Counted from the first letter of the stretch, positions 25,931 through 35,334 are shown. The stretch: DNA of 64,000 bases from Thalassococcus halodurans (GCF_900108225.1 NZ_FNUZ01000003.1:485043-549042); one strand, 5' to 3'. Notes: generated from the letters alone by a model not told the origin. Program-made: numbers and translations.

Positions 25931-27546
25931 AGTGTTTTCTTGCCGCATTCTTCTTGATTTTCGCACGTTCGGTTGCGGCTGAGGGCATCGTGGTCAAATC
26001 TGGATCACACGACGGTTTTGTCCGCTTGGTTGTGGAAATGCCGGATGGAAAAAAACCTATAATAATTCATAAAACGCGTAGATTGGTAGAGGTGAGGTTT
26101 CCGAAAGAAACCCTTTTCAATGTTGATCACGTTTTCGACTATATAAGTAACGAAAGACTAGATTCTATCTCTCAAGATAATGGGGCGATTAATCTACGCC
26201 TTAATTGTGATTGTGAGTTGTCCACTCACATATTTAATAGATCTCATTTTGTAATAGATATCCAAGACGGTGAAAATGACGTTTCGGTTTCAAGTTCTGG
26301 AAACTTCCTAAAGACTAAAAATTTTTGGAAATTTGATACAAGCAAAATCCCCGAAATAAATATTTTTAATGAATCAGAAGAACGCCATGAATCGAAAGCC
26401 ATGCCAGATTCGACATCTACTCCTACCCAAAATGTTTGCCCAAGTACTAGCATTGTAAAGAATATTACAAAGCTTCCAATTGATTTCTCCTATGGAGACC
26501 TTCTGATCTCTAGAACCAATTTATCGGAAAAAGTGGGCAACGAACTATCCGACCAGGATGTAACTGAAATCATAGCGAAGTACCTTGCTTTGGGATTGTT
26601 CGCAGAGGCGGAGTCTTTGATGATCTCTTTGAATCTGGAGGAAAAGCGCGAAGCGCGCGCAGTTCTGAATGTGTCGGACGATCCAAACAGCTCTGGCTAC
26701 GACTTCTCCAATTACGAAAAATGCCACGAAGCCTATGTTTTCTGGTCCATCTTCTCAGATCCACCCAGCCAAACCTCTGCAGACTACAAGGCTGCCTTGC
26801 GAATGATGGACAGTTTTCCAGAAGTCACGCGGCACTGGATTGAACCGCATTTTAAAGAAAGGTTGCTGCATCTTGGAGAGGCCAGTTTGGTCGACGAATT
26901 TTGGCCCGAAGAAGAAATTCCCCAGCTGGAAATGGATGTAAAAATTGCTACCCTAGGCACCATAAATGAGGAATCTTTGGTAGAAGTACCAATATCTCTT
27001 TTGGATCAGTTGACTGTTGTCGCTCAGAACATGAATGAGCTCGAAGAGTTGACGAAGATCAAATTATCCAAACGCTTATCCGAGAACGATCTTCTATCGT
27101 CGATCAAGATCATAGATGAAGCTGAACTCAGCTACGATACAAAGCTGTCCATGTTTAAATCGATTGTAAGTTATGCTGTCGAGTATGGAAGTGAAGAAGA
27201 TGTATTATTGCTATCTTCGGCGGCTTTCTGGCAAAAAATTAACGAAGAAGACCAGGGCCAAGATGAGTTCACTCGCCTTAGGGAGGCAATTGACGCCATC
27301 GGACTTCCGGAATTTGATCCAAAATTCTCGATACCGAAATCTTATCCGGCAATGAGTGAAACATTAACGGATTCAAAACAATCGAGCTCACCATCAACAA
27401 CGGAAGCTCCTTTAGGCACAGATTATTCTAAATTTTTAGAGGTAGTTAACGAAGTTGATGATCTTCTGAAGTCCGTAGTGACATCCGAGGGACGCATCGT
27501 TCCCTTGGATAATAAGCAGCGGGAACAGACGGCATTAACCCAATGA
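25927..27546 (+). CDS. Uncharacterised periplasmic protein in the motA-flhA interval
   Basis: I do not recognise a named family. The 539-residue product begins with a signal peptide (MKCFLAAFFLIFARSVAAE). A short beta-rich stretch follows (HDGFVRLVVEMPDGKKPIII), resembling an AMIN-type domain, then a low-complexity linker, and a long helical C-terminal half that could contain TPR-like repeats. It overlaps motA by four bases and flhA by four bases, so it is translated with flagellar genes. GC of 26041-26400 is about 34% by hand count, far below the neighbours. By position a stator or export accessory role, comparable to the unrelated periplasmic MotC of Sinorhizobium, is possible but unproven. 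Confidence 0.85.
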   Translation: MKCFLAAFFLIFARSVAAEGIVVKSGSHDGFVRLVVEMPDGKKPIIIHKTRRLVEVRFPKETLFNVDHVFDYISNERLDSISQDNGAINLRLNCDCELSTHIFNRSHFVIDIQDGENDVSVSSSGNFLKTKNFWKFDTSKIPEINIFNESEERHESKAMPDSTSTPTQNVCPSTSIVKNITKLPIDFSYGDLLISRTNLSEKVGNELSDQDVTEIIAKYLALGLFAEAESLMISLNLEEKREARAVLNVSDDPNSSGYDFSNYEKCHEAYVFWSIFSDPPSQTSADYKAALRMMDSFPEVTRHWIEPHFKERLLHLGEASLVDEFWPEEEIPQLEMDVKIATLGTINEESLVEVPISLLDQLTVVAQNMNELEELTKIKLSKRLSENDLLSSIKIIDEAELSYDTKLSMFKSIVSYAVEYGSEEDVLLLSSAAFWQKINEEDQGQDEFTRLREAIDAIGLPEFDPKFSIPKSYPAMSETLTDSKQSSSPSTTEAPLGTDYSKFLEVVNEVDDLLKSVVTSEGRIVPLDNKQREQTALTQ

Positions 27547-29612
27547 CTACAAACATATCAAAGTTCTTGCTGCCAGGAGCACTTCTGGCCGTCATCATCA
27601 TCATGGTGATGCCCCTTCCGTCATGGGTGCTTGATATCGGGCTTTCGCTGTCGTTCGCCTTGGCGATTTTGATATTTGCGGTCACTCTTTTCATTGAGCG
27701 ACCATTGGATTTTTCGATTTTTCCTACCGTACTTCTTGCGACCCTGATGCTCCGGCTGTCGCTGAATGTCAGTTCAACAAAACTGATAATCGGACAGGGC
27801 CATGAGGGCATCAGCGCCGCCGGCAAGGTCATCGAAGGCTTTGCCCTTTTTGTGATGGGCGGCAGCATATTTCTGGGGCTGGTTGTCTTTCTTGTTCTGC
27901 TGATCGTGAACTTTGTTGTTATCACAAAGGGCGCGACGCGGATGGCCGAGGTCGGGGCGCGTTTTGCTTTGGATGGCATGCCGGGCAAGCAGTTGGCCAT
28001 CGATAGCGATATGGCGGCCGGAGCCATTGATCACGAAACAGCAAAAGCGCGGCGTGAGACGGAGCTACAGGAAACAACTTTCTACGGGTCTCTGGACGGC
28101 GCTTCGAAATTCGTCAAAGGCGATGCCATTGCGGGCCTTTTGATCACGATGCTCAACCTCGTCATGGGGCTTATCATGGGCGTCGGTGTTCATGGAATGG
28201 AGTTCGGCGCTGCGGCCGAAACCTATGCCATTCTGACGGTTGGCGACAGTTTGGTGTCGCAAATTCCCGCTGTTATCGTGTCCATTGCTTCCGCTCTTTT
28301 GCTGGCGCGCGGCGGGGCAAAAGGCACGACAGACAGCGGTATCGTAGAGCAGCTTGGGCGCTATCCTGACGCACTTGTGCTTGTCTCCGCATTCATGGCG
28401 GTCCTCGCGTTTTTCCCGGGAATGCCGTTTCTGCCCTTCCTTTTTGGCAGCGGGGTTGTCGGCGTTTTTGCTTGGCTCAGAAAGGCAGCAATCCGGAAAG
28501 AGTCCGAACAAAGTTTGGAGGTAGAAGAGCTGTCGTCCGAACCGCCGACCAAACCGTTGGGTGACATTCTGGATTTGGACGAAATCCATATCGAGTTTGC
28601 GCCGGATCTGGTGCCAATGGCTTTGAATGCTGACACGGGCATGGATTCACGGATTACCAACCTCAGACGCCACATCGCTACGGATTTCGGGTTCATTTTG
28701 CCCGAGATCAGGTTGACCGACGGCTTGGATTTAGCGCCAGGCACCTATGTCATTTATATTCAAGGAGTAGAGGTCGCCCGCGGCATGCTGCACGCGGATC
28801 TGGTTCTGGCCTTGTTGCCCGAAAATCAGGCCTCTCTACCAGATGGCCAAGATGTCAAAGAACCCGTCTATGGCGCGCCAGCCCGCTGGATCAGTCGCGA
28901 AAAACAAGATGTGGCGGCCCTTGCCGGTGCCACCATCGTTGTGCCGACCGAAGTTCTGACGACCCATCTGATGGAGACTATCAAGGCGAACTTCTCGCGG
29001 TTGTTTACGCTCAAATCGCTGCGTCGCATCCTGGATGAAATGGTGCAGGTGTCCAACCCGTTCCGCGCCGAGGCGAATAAAAGACTGCTCGATGAAATGA
29101 TCCCCGAAAAGGTTCAAATCGATAATCTTCTGCCGGTTCTCAAGCTCTTGCTGGACGAGCAGGTCTCCATTCGAAATCTTCCACTGATACTTGAGGCTTT
29201 GGCTGAAATTAGCCAGTCACGCAGATCGATCGATGAGCAGTGCGAACACGTGCGACAACGGTTGGGCTTTCAGATTGTGTCGGGTCTGAAGCGCCCGGAT
29301 GGAACTATTCCTCTGATCCAGCTTGCTCCGGAATGGGAAGATCTGTTCCGCGCTCATCAGGTGTCGATGGATGACGCGTCTTTCAATGTCGCGTTGCCAA
29401 AGAAAGAGTTTGATGCCCTGACGGGTAATGCCGCATCTATTGTATCCGACAATCAGACGAACGGTATTTCCGCGGCATTTGTGACAAATGGAAAGCGTCG
29501 GCGGTTCATTCGGACAGTGTTGTCCTCCAAGGGCATCAACAATCCGGTCCTCTCGTTTGATGAGCTTGGTGTCGCCAATAAGCCATACCTTGTCGGCACG
29601 GTCGCAACCTGA
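27543..29612 (+). CDS. flhA: Flagellar export apparatus protein FlhA
   Basis: FlhA is the large export-gate protein of the flagellar type III secretion system. The 689-residue protein has about eight N-terminal transmembrane helices, the FHIPEP-family signature region near TRMAEVGARFALDGMPGKQLAIDSD (cytoplasmic loop with charged residues), and the C-terminal cytoplasmic domain starting around residue 340 with the SLRRILDEMVQ region. Overlaps both neighbours (ATGA at each end), so it belongs to the motA-to-flhB operon. Confidence 0.97.
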   Translation: MTTNISKFLLPGALLAVIIIMVMPLPSWVLDIGLSLSFALAILIFAVTLFIERPLDFSIFPTVLLATLMLRLSLNVSSTKLIIGQGHEGISAAGKVIEGFALFVMGGSIFLGLVVFLVLLIVNFVVITKGATRMAEVGARFALDGMPGKQLAIDSDMAAGAIDHETAKARRETELQETTFYGSLDGASKFVKGDAIAGLLITMLNLVMGLIMGVGVHGMEFGAAAETYAILTVGDSLVSQIPAVIVSIASALLLARGGAKGTTDSGIVEQLGRYPDALVLVSAFMAVLAFFPGMPFLPFLFGSGVVGVFAWLRKAAIRKESEQSLEVEELSSEPPTKPLGDILDLDEIHIEFAPDLVPMALNADTGMDSRITNLRRHIATDFGFILPEIRLTDGLDLAPGTYVIYIQGVEVARGMLHADLVLALLPENQASLPDGQDVKEPVYGAPARWISREKQDVAALAGATIVVPTEVLTTHLMETIKANFSRLFTLKSLRRILDEMVQVSNPFRAEANKRLLDEMIPEKVQIDNLLPVLKLLLDEQVSIRNLPLILEALAEISQSRRSIDEQCEHVRQRLGFQIVSGLKRPDGTIPLIQLAPEWEDLFRAHQVSMDDASFNVALPKKEFDALTGNAASIVSDNQTNGISAAFVTNGKRRRFIRTVLSSKGINNPVLSFDELGVANKPYLVGTVAT

Positions 29613-30382
29613 TGTTTGTGGCCGAGCTTCTTCTTGCGCAGCAGGAATTCCTGACATCGCTTTTTCTGGTTTTCCTTAGGGTAGGGGGCCTGATGACGGT
29701 TGTTCCGGGCTTTGCCGACCGATCTGTTCCAGTGCGCTTCCGTCTTGTCCTTGCTGGCGCATTTTCGGTGATATGCCTTGGTTCGATGCCCGATTTTGCG
29801 GCCATACACAATTTGACACTTACCAGCTTGCCGCTTTGGGTTCTCGCTGAAGTTTTGATCGGCGTGTTCCTTGGTTTGGGGCTTCGGTTTCTGATTTTTG
29901 CCCTTCAAATGGCAGGCACAATAGCCGCCCAATCAATGTCCCTGTCACAGCTTTTCGGTGGGTCCCAAGAAGACCCGATGCCAACGATCGGCCATATCCT
30001 GACCTTTGCGGCGCTGGCGCTTTTGATGGCGGGCGGCTTCCATGTGAAGCTCGCCATGTTCATCATCAGCTCCTATGTCTGGTTGCCGTTTGGTGCCGTA
30101 CCCACTGCGGAAGACGTTGTCGCTTGGGCCCTGGCCAACGCGGGCACCATGATGAACCAAGCCTTTGTACTCGCGGCTCCATTTTTGATTGTGTCGATCC
30201 TCTACAATCTGACTTTGGGCGTGATCAACAAAGCGATGCCCCAGTTGATGGTTGCTTTGGTCGGCGCTCCGGCCGTGACATGGGCGGCAATTGCCTTATT
30301 GATGATCGCGTCTCCGCTAATGCTGGGCATATGGCTTGTTTCTGTCGATAAATTCCTGGCGTCGCCGGTTGGGGGGCCCTAG
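29612..30382 (+). CDS. fliR: Flagellar export apparatus protein FliR
   Basis: FliR forms part of the export gate with FliP and FliQ. The 256-residue, strongly hydrophobic protein contains FLVFLRVGGLMTVVPGFADRSVPVRFRL near the N terminus and a C-terminal region with LGVINKAMPQL, typical of the family. One-base overlap with flhA; flhB begins directly after the stop. fliQ is on the other strand 5 kb away and fliP is not in the window. Confidence 0.95.
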   Translation: MFVAELLLAQQEFLTSLFLVFLRVGGLMTVVPGFADRSVPVRFRLVLAGAFSVICLGSMPDFAAIHNLTLTSLPLWVLAEVLIGVFLGLGLRFLIFALQMAGTIAAQSMSLSQLFGGSQEDPMPTIGHILTFAALALLMAGGFHVKLAMFIISSYVWLPFGAVPTAEDVVAWALANAGTMMNQAFVLAAPFLIVSILYNLTLGVINKAMPQLMVALVGAPAVTWAAIALLMIASPLMLGIWLVSVDKFLASPVGGP

Positions 30383-31465
30383 ATGGCCGAAGATCAGGAC
30401 AGCGAAAAATCCCACGAGCCATCAGAGAAAAAGCTTCGCGACGCCAGACAGAAAGGGCAGGTCGCACGATCGCCTGATCTGTTGACGGCCACGGCCTACG
30501 GCGGGTTTTTGATCGGGGCGATCGCACTTGGATCTGGCGCAATCATGACTGCGGCTAATGGTTTGATGATCTATTGGTCGCAAGCCGCACAGTTCTTTCC
30601 GAATAACGGCTCTGGTCTGGACAACACTGATTGGTTCAAACCTTTGCTGAATGTAACGGGCGCGCTCTGGCTGTTCTGGGTGGTACCGGGGCTTTGTGTT
30701 CTGGCCGTGCTTCTCGCGACCAGAACGTTGATTTTCTCGCCATCGAAACTGGCGCCAAAATTGTCGCGGATTTCCCTTTTGGAAAACGCAAAGAACAAAT
30801 TTGGCAAAAGGGGTCTATTCGAGTTTTCGAAAAGCGCAGTGAAGTTATTGATTTACTGCATAATTTTGGGAATTTTCATTCGCTTGAACCTAAATGAAAT
30901 CTTGGCGTCTCTTGCGCAGGAAGCCCACCAGATTGCCGTGCTTCAGACAAACGTTGTCATACGTTTCTTGACGCTGGTTTTTGTCGTCGCGCTTGTCATC
31001 GCCGCTGTAGATTTTCTTTGGCAGCACTTTGAATTTTTGTCCCGGAACCGGATGTCACACAAAGAACTCAGGGATGAAGCAAAAGAGGCCGAGGGGGATC
31101 CGCACCAAAAATCCCAAAGGCGAGCGCGCGCCGAAGAGATTGCGAGGCAAAACATCGCGGCAAGTGTTCCCAAGGCCGACGTCATCATCGTTAACCCGAC
31201 CCACTATGCGGTCGCGCTTCAGTGGGACAGCTCGAAACACTCAGCGCCAATTTGTGTTGCGAAGGGTGTGGATGAGGTTGCGGCAAGAATCCGCGAAATC
31301 GCCAATGAGTCAGGTGTCCCGATCCATTCAGATCCGCCAGTCGCGCGCGCGATTCACAAGACAGTTGAAATCGGTGCCGAAATTCAGCCGGAACTCTACA
31401 GGGCGGTTGCCGCTGCCCTTAGATTTGCCGAGGCCGCGCGGGTCGCTAAAAAGAGGGGTCTTTGA
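30383..31465 (+). CDS. flhB: Flagellar export apparatus protein FlhB
   Basis: FlhB switches the export machine from rod/hook to filament substrates. The 360-residue protein has the N-terminal EKSHEPSEKKLRDARQKGQVARSPDL motif, four transmembrane segments, and the autocleavage motif NPTH (IIVNPTHYAVAL) at about residue 270, followed by the C-terminal domain. No gap to fliR. Its stop overlaps the next small gene. Confidence 0.97.
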   Translation: MAEDQDSEKSHEPSEKKLRDARQKGQVARSPDLLTATAYGGFLIGAIALGSGAIMTAANGLMIYWSQAAQFFPNNGSGLDNTDWFKPLLNVTGALWLFWVVPGLCVLAVLLATRTLIFSPSKLAPKLSRISLLENAKNKFGKRGLFEFSKSAVKLLIYCIILGIFIRLNLNEILASLAQEAHQIAVLQTNVVIRFLTLVFVVALVIAAVDFLWQHFEFLSRNRMSHKELRDEAKEAEGDPHQKSQRRARAEEIARQNIAASVPKADVIIVNPTHYAVALQWDSSKHSAPICVAKGVDEVAARIREIANESGVPIHSDPPVARAIHKTVEIGAEIQPELYRAVAAALRFAEAARVAKKRGL

Positions 31466-31887
31466 TGAAAAACAAATATTCAGAACTGGCACTTGTCGCG
31501 AGGTTTATGGAAGAAAAGGCAGAGGCGGATTGCCGTGCGGTTCAGGCGCAAGGGGATCGTCTGCGCGGTGAAACCGTCAAAGCAAGCGACGCATTTCGCG
31601 AGGGAATGAATGTCGATTGGGACGACGCCGCGATGCAGTTGTCCGGTATGAACGAAACATGGCTTGCCTGGCTTGCTGAACGTCAGAAATCTTTGAACAT
31701 CGCGCTTGCGAAAAACAGAGCGCTCGAGGCACATCGTACAGATCAATTGAGGGTCAAATTTTCCAACCGCCTTGCGGCCGAGGCCTTGGTGGAAATGGAA
31801 GCGCTTGCCTTGAAATCGGAAGCCAAGAAAAAGGCACAACGGAAAATGGCCTCGGTCATTCTGATGGCCGAGGCTAAAAACCGGTAG
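31465..31887 (+). CDS. Small helical protein after flhB, possible FliJ-type export factor
   Basis: The 140-residue product is almost entirely charged and helical, without signal peptide or membrane segment. It has heptad-like patterns through QAQGDRLRGETVKASDAF and FSNRLAAEALVEMEALAL, so it is probably an antiparallel coiled coil. ATG 31465 overlaps the flhB stop by one base. FliJ, the coiled-coil partner of the FliI ATPase, has the same size and composition and no other fliJ is seen here, so a FliJ-like role is my best inference. Sequence identity to FliJ is not evident by eye. Confidence 0.8.
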   Translation: MKNKYSELALVARFMEEKAEADCRAVQAQGDRLRGETVKASDAFREGMNVDWDDAAMQLSGMNETWLAWLAERQKSLNIALAKNRALEAHRTDQLRVKFSNRLAAEALVEMEALALKSEAKKKAQRKMASVILMAEAKNR

Positions 31888-31897
31888 GTCGAAAAAT

Positions 31898-32389
31898 TTA
31901 CTGCTTGGCGATTTCTACGATAAGCACGTCACGCGTTTTCCCGCGCGTGATGTCCTGGGCCGCAGCACGCAGAGCGTTGCGCAGAATTTCGAGCGATCGA
32001 TTGCTGGTGTAACCGCTGCCGAAGTGCCCTTTGTTCGCGTGATCGAATAGGATTTGAAGAAACTTGTCGCGGATTTTGGGTTCGAGATGAAACACCTCTG
32101 ACGTCGTCCCCGGCTCGACCTCAAGACTAAGCGACATGACCACCATGGCATCAACTTCGTCTTGGACCAAAACCGGAACCAAAAACTGGTTGGCAAGCTT
32201 CACAAACTCTCCATCGCTTAGCAGAGCTTCCTCGGAACCTGGGGGTGTTTCCGCTACAATCTTTTCCGCAGCTGGCAGGCAGGCGATTTCGGTATCGTGT
32301 GATTGCTTGTCCGCGCCCATAACAATTGCTGCGCCCACGCCTGCTCCGGTGCCTAGAAGTGCCAAGATGATTGGAAGTATCAGTTTCAA
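31898..32389 (-). CDS. fliL: FliL family flagellar basal-body-associated protein
   Basis: FliL surrounds and supports the stator. The 163-residue protein has one N-terminal transmembrane helix (LILPIILALLGTGAGVGAAIVMG), then a periplasmic domain with VPVLVQDEVDAMVVMSLSLEVEPG and a C terminus ending in TRDVLIVEIAKQ, all in the FliL pattern. It is the last gene of the minus-strand flgB-to-fliL string. The stop faces the preceding plus-strand gene across ten bases. Confidence 0.88.
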   Translation of the reverse strand: MKLILPIILALLGTGAGVGAAIVMGADKQSHDTEIACLPAAEKIVAETPPGSEEALLSDGEFVKLANQFLVPVLVQDEVDAMVVMSLSLEVEPGTTSEVFHLEPKIRDKFLQILFDHANKGHFGSGYTSNRSLEILRNALRAAAQDITRGKTRDVLIVEIAKQ

Positions 32390-32401
32390 CGTTGGCTCCT
32401 T

Positions 32402-33130
32402 TTAAAACGGCAGTACGACGTCAAGAATCTGCTGACCAATGCGCGGTTGCTGCACATCCGAGATATGCCCACGACCGCCGTATGAGATCTGCGCGCCTGC
32501 GATTTTGTCGTACGTGATTTCGTTTGACCTCGAGATATCTTCGGGGCGGACAAACCCGGATACGAACAACTCCCGCATCTCGAAATTCACACGTACCTGT
32601 TGCGTTCCCGAAATTTGGAGCACGCCGTTCGGCATTGTCTGGATGACCGTTGCCGCAATTCGCAGCGCGAGTTTTTCTTTGCGTTTCACGGACCCTTCGC
32701 CGCCCGACTTCGCCGAACTGTTCAACGAGACTGCATTGGACAGGCTCGCGCCCGCGGGCATGTCTGGGTCGACGCGCTGGGGCAGGCCGAAAAGCTCGGG
32801 GATCGCGAGTTGCTCGGACCCGCTACGCGACCGGTTGCTGCTGTTCGAAATTTCGGCAGCATCGTCGATTTCAATCACCACCGTCAGAATATCACCTCGC
32901 CGCACCGCGCGTTGATCGCCCAGTAGGGAAGCGGGCCCGGCGTGCCATAGGGATGCACGATCAATTTCATGGATTGAGGGCAGTTCTGTCGGCAGAGCGC
33001 CAAAGGTCATCGCCTGCAATTCATGGCTGTCATCAACAGGCGTGAAATCGGGCTCTGTGCCAATATGTTTCACGCGCCCGCACCCGCTTAGCATTAGGCA
33101 AATCAGAGACGAATACATCAGAAATTTCAT
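32402..33130 (-). CDS. flgH: Flagellar L-ring lipoprotein FlgH
   Basis: FlgH makes the L ring in the outer membrane. The 242-residue precursor has a lipoprotein signal (FLMYSSLICLMLSGC, lipobox LSGC), then SLWHAGPASLLGDQRAVRRGDILTVVIEIDD and the C-terminal VRPEDISRSNEITYDKIAGAQISYGGRGHISDVQQPRIGQQ, the family signature. ATG 33130 is preferred because GGAG lies five bases upstream; GTG 33136 is too close to it. Confidence 0.96.
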   Translation of the reverse strand: MKFLMYSSLICLMLSGCGRVKHIGTEPDFTPVDDSHELQAMTFGALPTELPSIHEIDRASLWHAGPASLLGDQRAVRRGDILTVVIEIDDAAEISNSSNRSRSGSEQLAIPELFGLPQRVDPDMPAGASLSNAVSLNSSAKSGGEGSVKRKEKLALRIAATVIQTMPNGVLQISGTQQVRVNFEMRELFVSGFVRPEDISRSNEITYDKIAGAQISYGGRGHISDVQQPRIGQQILDVVLPF

Positions 33131-33132
33131 TT

Positions 33133-33555
33133 TCACTCCGTGACCAAAAGCGTCCCGTTCGGCTGAACGATTGCTGTCAGACTGGTTTTAGATTGCAGGT
33201 TCATCGCTCTGATCCGCTCTCCGACAGAGCCACGCCCAAGGGCACGTCCTTCGACTTCAATACTGAGGGCGCCCTGGGTGAAAATCAGAGGAACGATGGC
33301 ATTTCTTTCAACGACTGCCGGTGGGGCGACCTGGCTCAGCATGATTGTCCGCCCCGAAAAAAGCGCGACGCTGGCCTCCATCCCAAGAAGCTGATCGGCA
33401 TGCATTGCTGCCCCGTCAACGGAATCGGGAACTGTCAAAAGCATGTCGGCGGTCAGAACCTCGTAGGGGCGAATGTTCCGGGCGGCGACGATGCTGTCGG
33501 CGAATGCAGTGGATGCGCTAAGCACCGTGGTCAAAAGGGCGGAAACTAGTTTCAT
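33133..33555 (-). CDS. flgA: Flagellar P-ring assembly chaperone FlgA
   Basis: FlgA helps the P ring assemble in the periplasm. This is a short form (140 residues): signal peptide MKLVSALLTTVLSASTAFA, then an SAF-type domain (IVAARNIRPYEVLTADMLLTV) and the C-terminal beta region with IEVEGRALGRGSVGERIRAMNLQSK. The family in enterics is longer by an N-terminal domain; this short form is common in Rhodobacterales. The start overlaps the flgG stop (ATGA). Confidence 0.93.
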   Translation of the reverse strand: MKLVSALLTTVLSASTAFADSIVAARNIRPYEVLTADMLLTVPDSVDGAAMHADQLLGMEASVALFSGRTIMLSQVAPPAVVERNAIVPLIFTQGALSIEVEGRALGRGSVGERIRAMNLQSKTSLTAIVQPNGTLLVTE

Positions 33556-34337
33556 TTGATTTGCGTCGTCGCGCCAAGCATCTGATCTGCCGCGGTCATG
33601 ACCTTGGCATTCAGTTCATAACCGCGTTGGGCTTCGATCAGTTCGGTGATTTCACGGACGGCATCAACGGAACTGTTCTCAAGGTAACCCTGCCGGACGG
33701 TGCCAACGCCATCAGTTCCCGGTGTGGCAACCAGCGCATTGCCCGAGGCAGCTGTTTCAAGAAACAGATTTCCGCCCAGCGCTTCGAGGCCTTTGGGGTT
33801 GGAAAAGCCCGAAAGCGTCAGTTGCCCCAACAGCTGGGCTTCGGTGCTTGTGTCAAAATAGGCGTACACCTCGCCCGAGGCATTGATCGACAGCGATCGC
33901 GTGTCGGCGGGAATAACGATTTCGGGAACCACGGGATGCCCGTCAGACGTGACGATCATGCCGTCCGCATTCCGCTTTAACGACCCGTCGCGCGTGTAGG
34001 CGGACTGGCCCGAAGGCAAAGTGACTTCAAGAAAACCGGACCCATCGATTGCAATATCCAGATCACCACCTGTTTGACTGAGCGAGCCTTGTGAAGGCTG
34101 GAACGTGACTGAGGCGGGCCGGACACCAAGCCCAAGCTGGATACCGGTCGGAAGCATTGTACCGTTTGATGCTGTCACAGTCCCAGCCCGGGCGACCTGT
34201 TCATATTGCAGGTCGGTGAATTCGGCGCGTCGTGGGTTGTAGCCCGTCGTGCTCATGTTCGACAGGTTCTGCGAGATCACCTCGACCCGCATTTGTTGGG
34301 CAGACATACCAGTGGCAGCGATTTGAAGGGCGCGCAT
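33552..34337 (-). CDS. flgG: Flagellar distal rod protein FlgG
   Basis: FlgG forms the distal rod. The 261-residue length is normal. It has N-terminal MRALQIAATGMSAQQMRVEVISQNLSNMSTTGY and C-terminal SSVDAVREITELIEAQRGYELNAKVMTAADQMLGATTQIK, the two packing helices of rod proteins, and the internal QTGGDLDIAIDGSGFLEV motif. Followed by flgA with a 4-base overlap and preceded by flgF at 15 bases. Confidence 0.97.
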   Translation of the reverse strand: MRALQIAATGMSAQQMRVEVISQNLSNMSTTGYNPRRAEFTDLQYEQVARAGTVTASNGTMLPTGIQLGLGVRPASVTFQPSQGSLSQTGGDLDIAIDGSGFLEVTLPSGQSAYTRDGSLKRNADGMIVTSDGHPVVPEIVIPADTRSLSINASGEVYAYFDTSTEAQLLGQLTLSGFSNPKGLEALGGNLFLETAASGNALVATPGTDGVGTVRQGYLENSSVDAVREITELIEAQRGYELNAKVMTAADQMLGATTQIK

Positions 34338-34352
34338 GGGAACTCCTACTGT

Positions 34353-35063
34353 TTATCTAGAAAGGCTTTGGATTGAGGATTTGACGCGGTCGCTTTCTGC
34401 ATCGAGAAAGCTTTGCCCCATTTCATAAGCGCGTTGGACTTCGATCAACCGGGCCATCTGGCCGATTGGATCCACGTTGGACGCTTCAAGAAACCCCTGC
34501 ATGACAGTGGTGTTTTCGGATGGCTCAAAGCCCGCATCGGCGCGGAACAGCAAATTGCCTTCCCTCACCAAACCCGCGGGGTCTGTTGGCGCTACAACGC
34601 CAATCTGTGCTACCGGCGCCCCGTCTTGCGTGATTGTACCATCTTGCCCGATCCGCGTGTCGCTGGCGTTCGGTAACAGTTGGATAGGTGCCCCGCCGGA
34701 GTCCAGCACAGCCATACCTGAAGGCGTCACCAGCTCACCCGCGGCATTCGTGGTAAATGCGCCAGCGCGGCTGAGCCGTGGGCCATCTGCCGATTGAATC
34801 AGGAAATAGCCATCGCCCTGAAGCCCGAGATCGAACTGACCCTCGGACAGCTCAAGGCTGCCTTGATGTGTCAGCGTCTCGGAAATGCGGGCGGTTGCCA
34901 TCGAAACCGAACCCCTGTCGGTATCGGTGATATATTCCGAAAAAAGGACGCCCTGTTGGCGGTACCCCTTGGTTTGTGCATTGGCGATATTGTTCGCGAC
35001 GACGCGCATTTCCCGCTCAAGCCCCGCCATACGGGTCAGTGTGGTGTAACCTGTGGTTTGCAT
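34353..35063 (-). CDS. flgF: Flagellar proximal rod protein FlgF
   Basis: FlgF is one of the proximal rod subunits. The 236-residue protein carries the ANNIANAQTKGYRQQGVLFSEY N-terminal motif, DLGLQGDGYFLIQ, and the C-terminal EASNVDPIGQMARLIEVQRAYEMGQSFL helix. Similarity to flgG next door and the shorter length favour FlgF. It starts one base away from the fliQ stop. Confidence 0.94.
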   Translation of the reverse strand: MQTTGYTTLTRMAGLEREMRVVANNIANAQTKGYRQQGVLFSEYITDTDRGSVSMATARISETLTHQGSLELSEGQFDLGLQGDGYFLIQSADGPRLSRAGAFTTNAAGELVTPSGMAVLDSGGAPIQLLPNASDTRIGQDGTITQDGAPVAQIGVVAPTDPAGLVREGNLLFRADAGFEPSENTTVMQGFLEASNVDPIGQMARLIEVQRAYEMGQSFLDAESDRVKSSIQSLSR

Positions 35064-35064
35064 C

Positions 35065-35331
35065 TCAGCTTTCCGTGATTAGGGGGATGATCTGGCTATG
35101 GAAAAATGACACGAGCGTTTCCGTCATAAAGTTCATCGACATCCAGAAAACGGCGACGATGGCCACGAGTTTGGGCACAAAGGTCAGCGTCATTTCCTGA
35201 ACGGACGTCAGGGCCTGAAACAGGCCGATGCACAGTCCGGTCACAAGCGCGGCAAGAAGGATCGGGGTCGACGTTATTGTCGCGATCCAAAGCCCCTGAC
35301 GCAGCACGTCGTATATCTGGGTGTCCTGCAC
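35065..35331 (-). CDS. fliQ: Flagellar export apparatus protein FliQ
   Basis: FliQ is a two-helix membrane protein of the export gate. The 88-residue product has both helices (ILLAALVTGLCIGLFQALTSVQE and FVPKLVAIVAVFWMSMNFM) joined by the conserved short loop with the T-x-x-F-V-P-K motif. Start is GTG 35331, three bases after the fliE stop. It is separated from fliR and flhB, which are on the other strand. Confidence 0.95.
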   Translation of the reverse strand: MQDTQIYDVLRQGLWIATITSTPILLAALVTGLCIGLFQALTSVQEMTLTFVPKLVAIVAVFWMSMNFMTETLVSFFHSQIIPLITES

Positions 35332-35334
35332 GGG

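Noticed and set aside
33062..33075. TGTTTCACGCG, a parS-like half-site in flgH
   Set aside because: Only the left half matches; the right arm is unrelated.
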